6,001 bases of DNA from Desulfurococcales archaeon (GTDB lineage Archaea > Thermoproteota > Thermoprotei_A > Sulfolobales > Desulfurococcaceae). The notes under the pieces are model-generated. The model saw only the letters and a list, made by a program, of their open reading frames with translations. It was not told the origin of the DNA and searched no databases. Positions 4,731-6,001 of the stretch are shown here, in pieces; position 1 is the stretch's first letter, and each line of letters opens with the position of its first letter. The DNA is taken from positions 1 to 6,001 of the forward strand of contig WAON01000159.1 of the NCBI GenBank assembly GCA_015521265.1, read 5' to 3'. Made by a program: the position numbers and the translations under genes.

Positions 4731-6001
4731 ATGAAGCTACATGTATTAATTATTAGCCTCTTCTTAGTGTTCATCATGATCTCTACCGTTACTCCAATCA
4801 GTATAGAACAAACAGGTGAACATACTACAGTGCAATTACAGCAGGATCAATATTATACATCATCGGATGAATATACAATAGTATTCTTTACAGATGCGGG
4901 AAGGAGAAACAATCAATACTACTTCTCAACGCTAGAATATAATATGAACCTCCTTGCAAATAGGATAATGAATATGTTTAATAGTCATAATCTCCGTCTT
5001 AAAGAGATTTTCAATACAACAAACTATGTATTAACCCATAGCCCCTCAGACGATATTAATTACCAGTTAAGGTATCCGGTCGCAGAGACACTGTTATACG
5101 AGGAACCACCAAGAGGCATATTATTCATATTTGGACACTTCAACAATTGGCAATATGGAATATACAATATAAATCAAACAAATAACCAAGTAACAAGTCA
5201 TGCATTCCCCTATAGATGGGCAGAAGCATCTATACAACAAAACACGATGCAGGTAATTCTAAGTTCGACCGAGATAGATGATCAAATAAGAGCACTGGGA
5301 TGGAATAACCTACCAGCATTTGTATTCTTACTGGGCTGTAATAGTGTAAATGCACCAGCATCACAAACATATGGGTGGAGATGGACATTTAGATTCACAA
5401 AGAGAGGCGGCGACTTCCCAGATTACTGGATAGGTAGATCACTACTAGGAGCAGATACAACTCTATCAACACCCTATTCGACGTACTGGGCATACTTTGT
5501 ACAAGACTATATTATAAATTTGCTCAATGGTCAATCATCCTACAATTCTCTCATTAGTGCCTACACTATTCTTAATAACACACAATGGTTCGAACACGAT
5601 GTTGGGTTAAATGTTATCATAGACTGGGTTGATGATCAGGGTTATGGATCTACTGTATTATCAGGCATAGAGGGTTCGACTAGAAACGAAGTTTTACACG
5701 TCTTCGGTTATAGGAATCTATATTTAGATCCTAAATCGTCAAGTGATAATTGGAAACAATACGTAAATTTATGGATTAATACGTTCATAAGGCAAAACTA
5801 TCCCGGTATATATAACTTCATGATTAGGAACGGATACAAAATTGAAAAAGGAAAAATACTGTCTAAATCTATTAAGGCATCAGTTTCGATTCCCTACACC
5901 CTTATCGGAAGGAAAGTCGTAATGTATGATATATGGATAAATGCAAATAATACCAATATATTAAACAAACTAATCGGGCCAAATGCCCGGGACCCTATGA
6001 G
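4731..6001 (+). CDS. Secreted protein with a caspase-like (clan CD, C25/CHAT-type) cysteine peptidase domain, 3'-truncated by the window
   Basis: The frame is open from ATG 4731 to the window edge: 423 residues, no stop. An N-terminal hydrophobic segment after Lys2 (about 5-18) looks like a signal peptide or anchor, so the protein is probably exported. A strand (YTIVFFTDA, 48-56) opens the domain. A second hydrophobic strand ends in Gly135-His136 (ILFIFGH), and a third ends in Gly202-Cys203-Asn-Ser (FVFLLGC). Then come GRSLLGADTT (235-244) and a helix with LLNG-x-S (264-269). HVFGYRNLYLDP at 323-334 resembles the GDPxLxL strand closing C25 domains. In clan CD peptidases (gingipain C25, CHAT, caspases) the His and Cys dyad follows exactly such strands. 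The usual HG is HF here. Several N-x-S/T sequons and high Asn/Gln/Tyr content fit an extracellular protein. GTGA lies 6 nt before the ATG. Catalysis is inferred; an inactive homologue or another alpha/beta fold is possible. Confidence 0.72.
   Translation, partial: MKLHVLIISLFLVFIMISTVTPISIEQTGEHTTVQLQQDQYYTSSDEYTIVFFTDAGRRNNQYYFSTLEYNMNLLANRIMNMFNSHNLRLKEIFNTTNYVLTHSPSDDINYQLRYPVAETLLYEEPPRGILFIFGHFNNWQYGIYNINQTNNQVTSHAFPYRWAEASIQQNTMQVILSSTEIDDQIRALGWNNLPAFVFLLGCNSVNAPASQTYGWRWTFRFTKRGGDFPDYWIGRSLLGADTTLSTPYSTYWAYFVQDYIINLLNGQSSYNSLISAYTILNNTQWFEHDVGLNVIIDWVDDQGYGSTVLSGIEGSTRNEVLHVFGYRNLYLDPKSSSDNWKQYVNLWINTFIRQNYPGIYNFMIRNGYKIEKGKILSKSIKASVSIPYTLIGRKVVMYDIWINANNTNILNKLIGPNARDPM

Noticed and set aside
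5975..5989. GC-rich hairpin CGGGC-CAAAT-GCCCG near the right edge
   Set aside because: It lies inside the open frame of the secreted protein, encodes ordinary residues, has only a 5-bp stem and no T-run after it, so it is not supported as a terminator.

Overview
The window looks like a piece of a thermophilic archaeal chromosome, most likely a crenarchaeote. The reasons are AT-rich TATA-type elements upstream of several genes, Shine-Dalgarno (SD) sites of the GGTG/GAGGT type, heavy use of AGG/AGA, ATA and CTA codons, and compact gene packing. Placement at order level (for example Desulfurococcales) is a guess. Nothing here is an rRNA, tRNA, CRISPR array or insertion sequence.

Layout from left to right: (1) a short leader, then a two-gene + strand HEPN/nucleotidyltransferase (HepT/MntA type) toxin-antitoxin module whose genes overlap; (2) a convergent - strand gene for a PLP-dependent, SpeA-type arginine decarboxylase that starts only 3 bp beyond the antitoxin stop and lacks the usual SpeA C-terminal tail; (3) a divergent promoter region with a perfect 15-nt palindrome, then a + strand universal stress protein with a complete ATP-binding motif; (4) a short terminator-like gap; (5) a - strand pair, a metal-binding cupin followed 3 nt later by a beta-hydroxyacid dehydrogenase of the glyoxylate/succinic-semialdehyde reductase type; (6) a second divergent promoter region; (7) a long + strand gene that runs off the right edge without a stop. 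It encodes at least 423 residues of a secreted, Asn/Gln-rich protein.

Gene 7 is the most interesting item. After a signal peptide it has a hydrophobic strand ending in Gly-His, then a hydrophobic strand ending in Gly-Cys-Asn-Ser, a GA(x)nT segment followed by a helix with L-x-x-G, and a closing strand like the GDPxLxL end of C25 peptidases. This order matches the caspase-like clan CD fold (C25/CHAT type), so it may be an exported cysteine protease.

The genes do not form one pathway. Arginine decarboxylase would supply agmatine for polyamines and, in archaea, for the agmatidine modification of tRNA-Ile. The stress protein shares its promoter region. The cupin and dehydrogenase probably act together on a small keto- or aldehyde-acid. 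The toxin-antitoxin module and the secreted gene flank the housekeeping block and look A+T richer than it (60-base spot counts of about 33% and 37% GC, against about 53-55% in speA).
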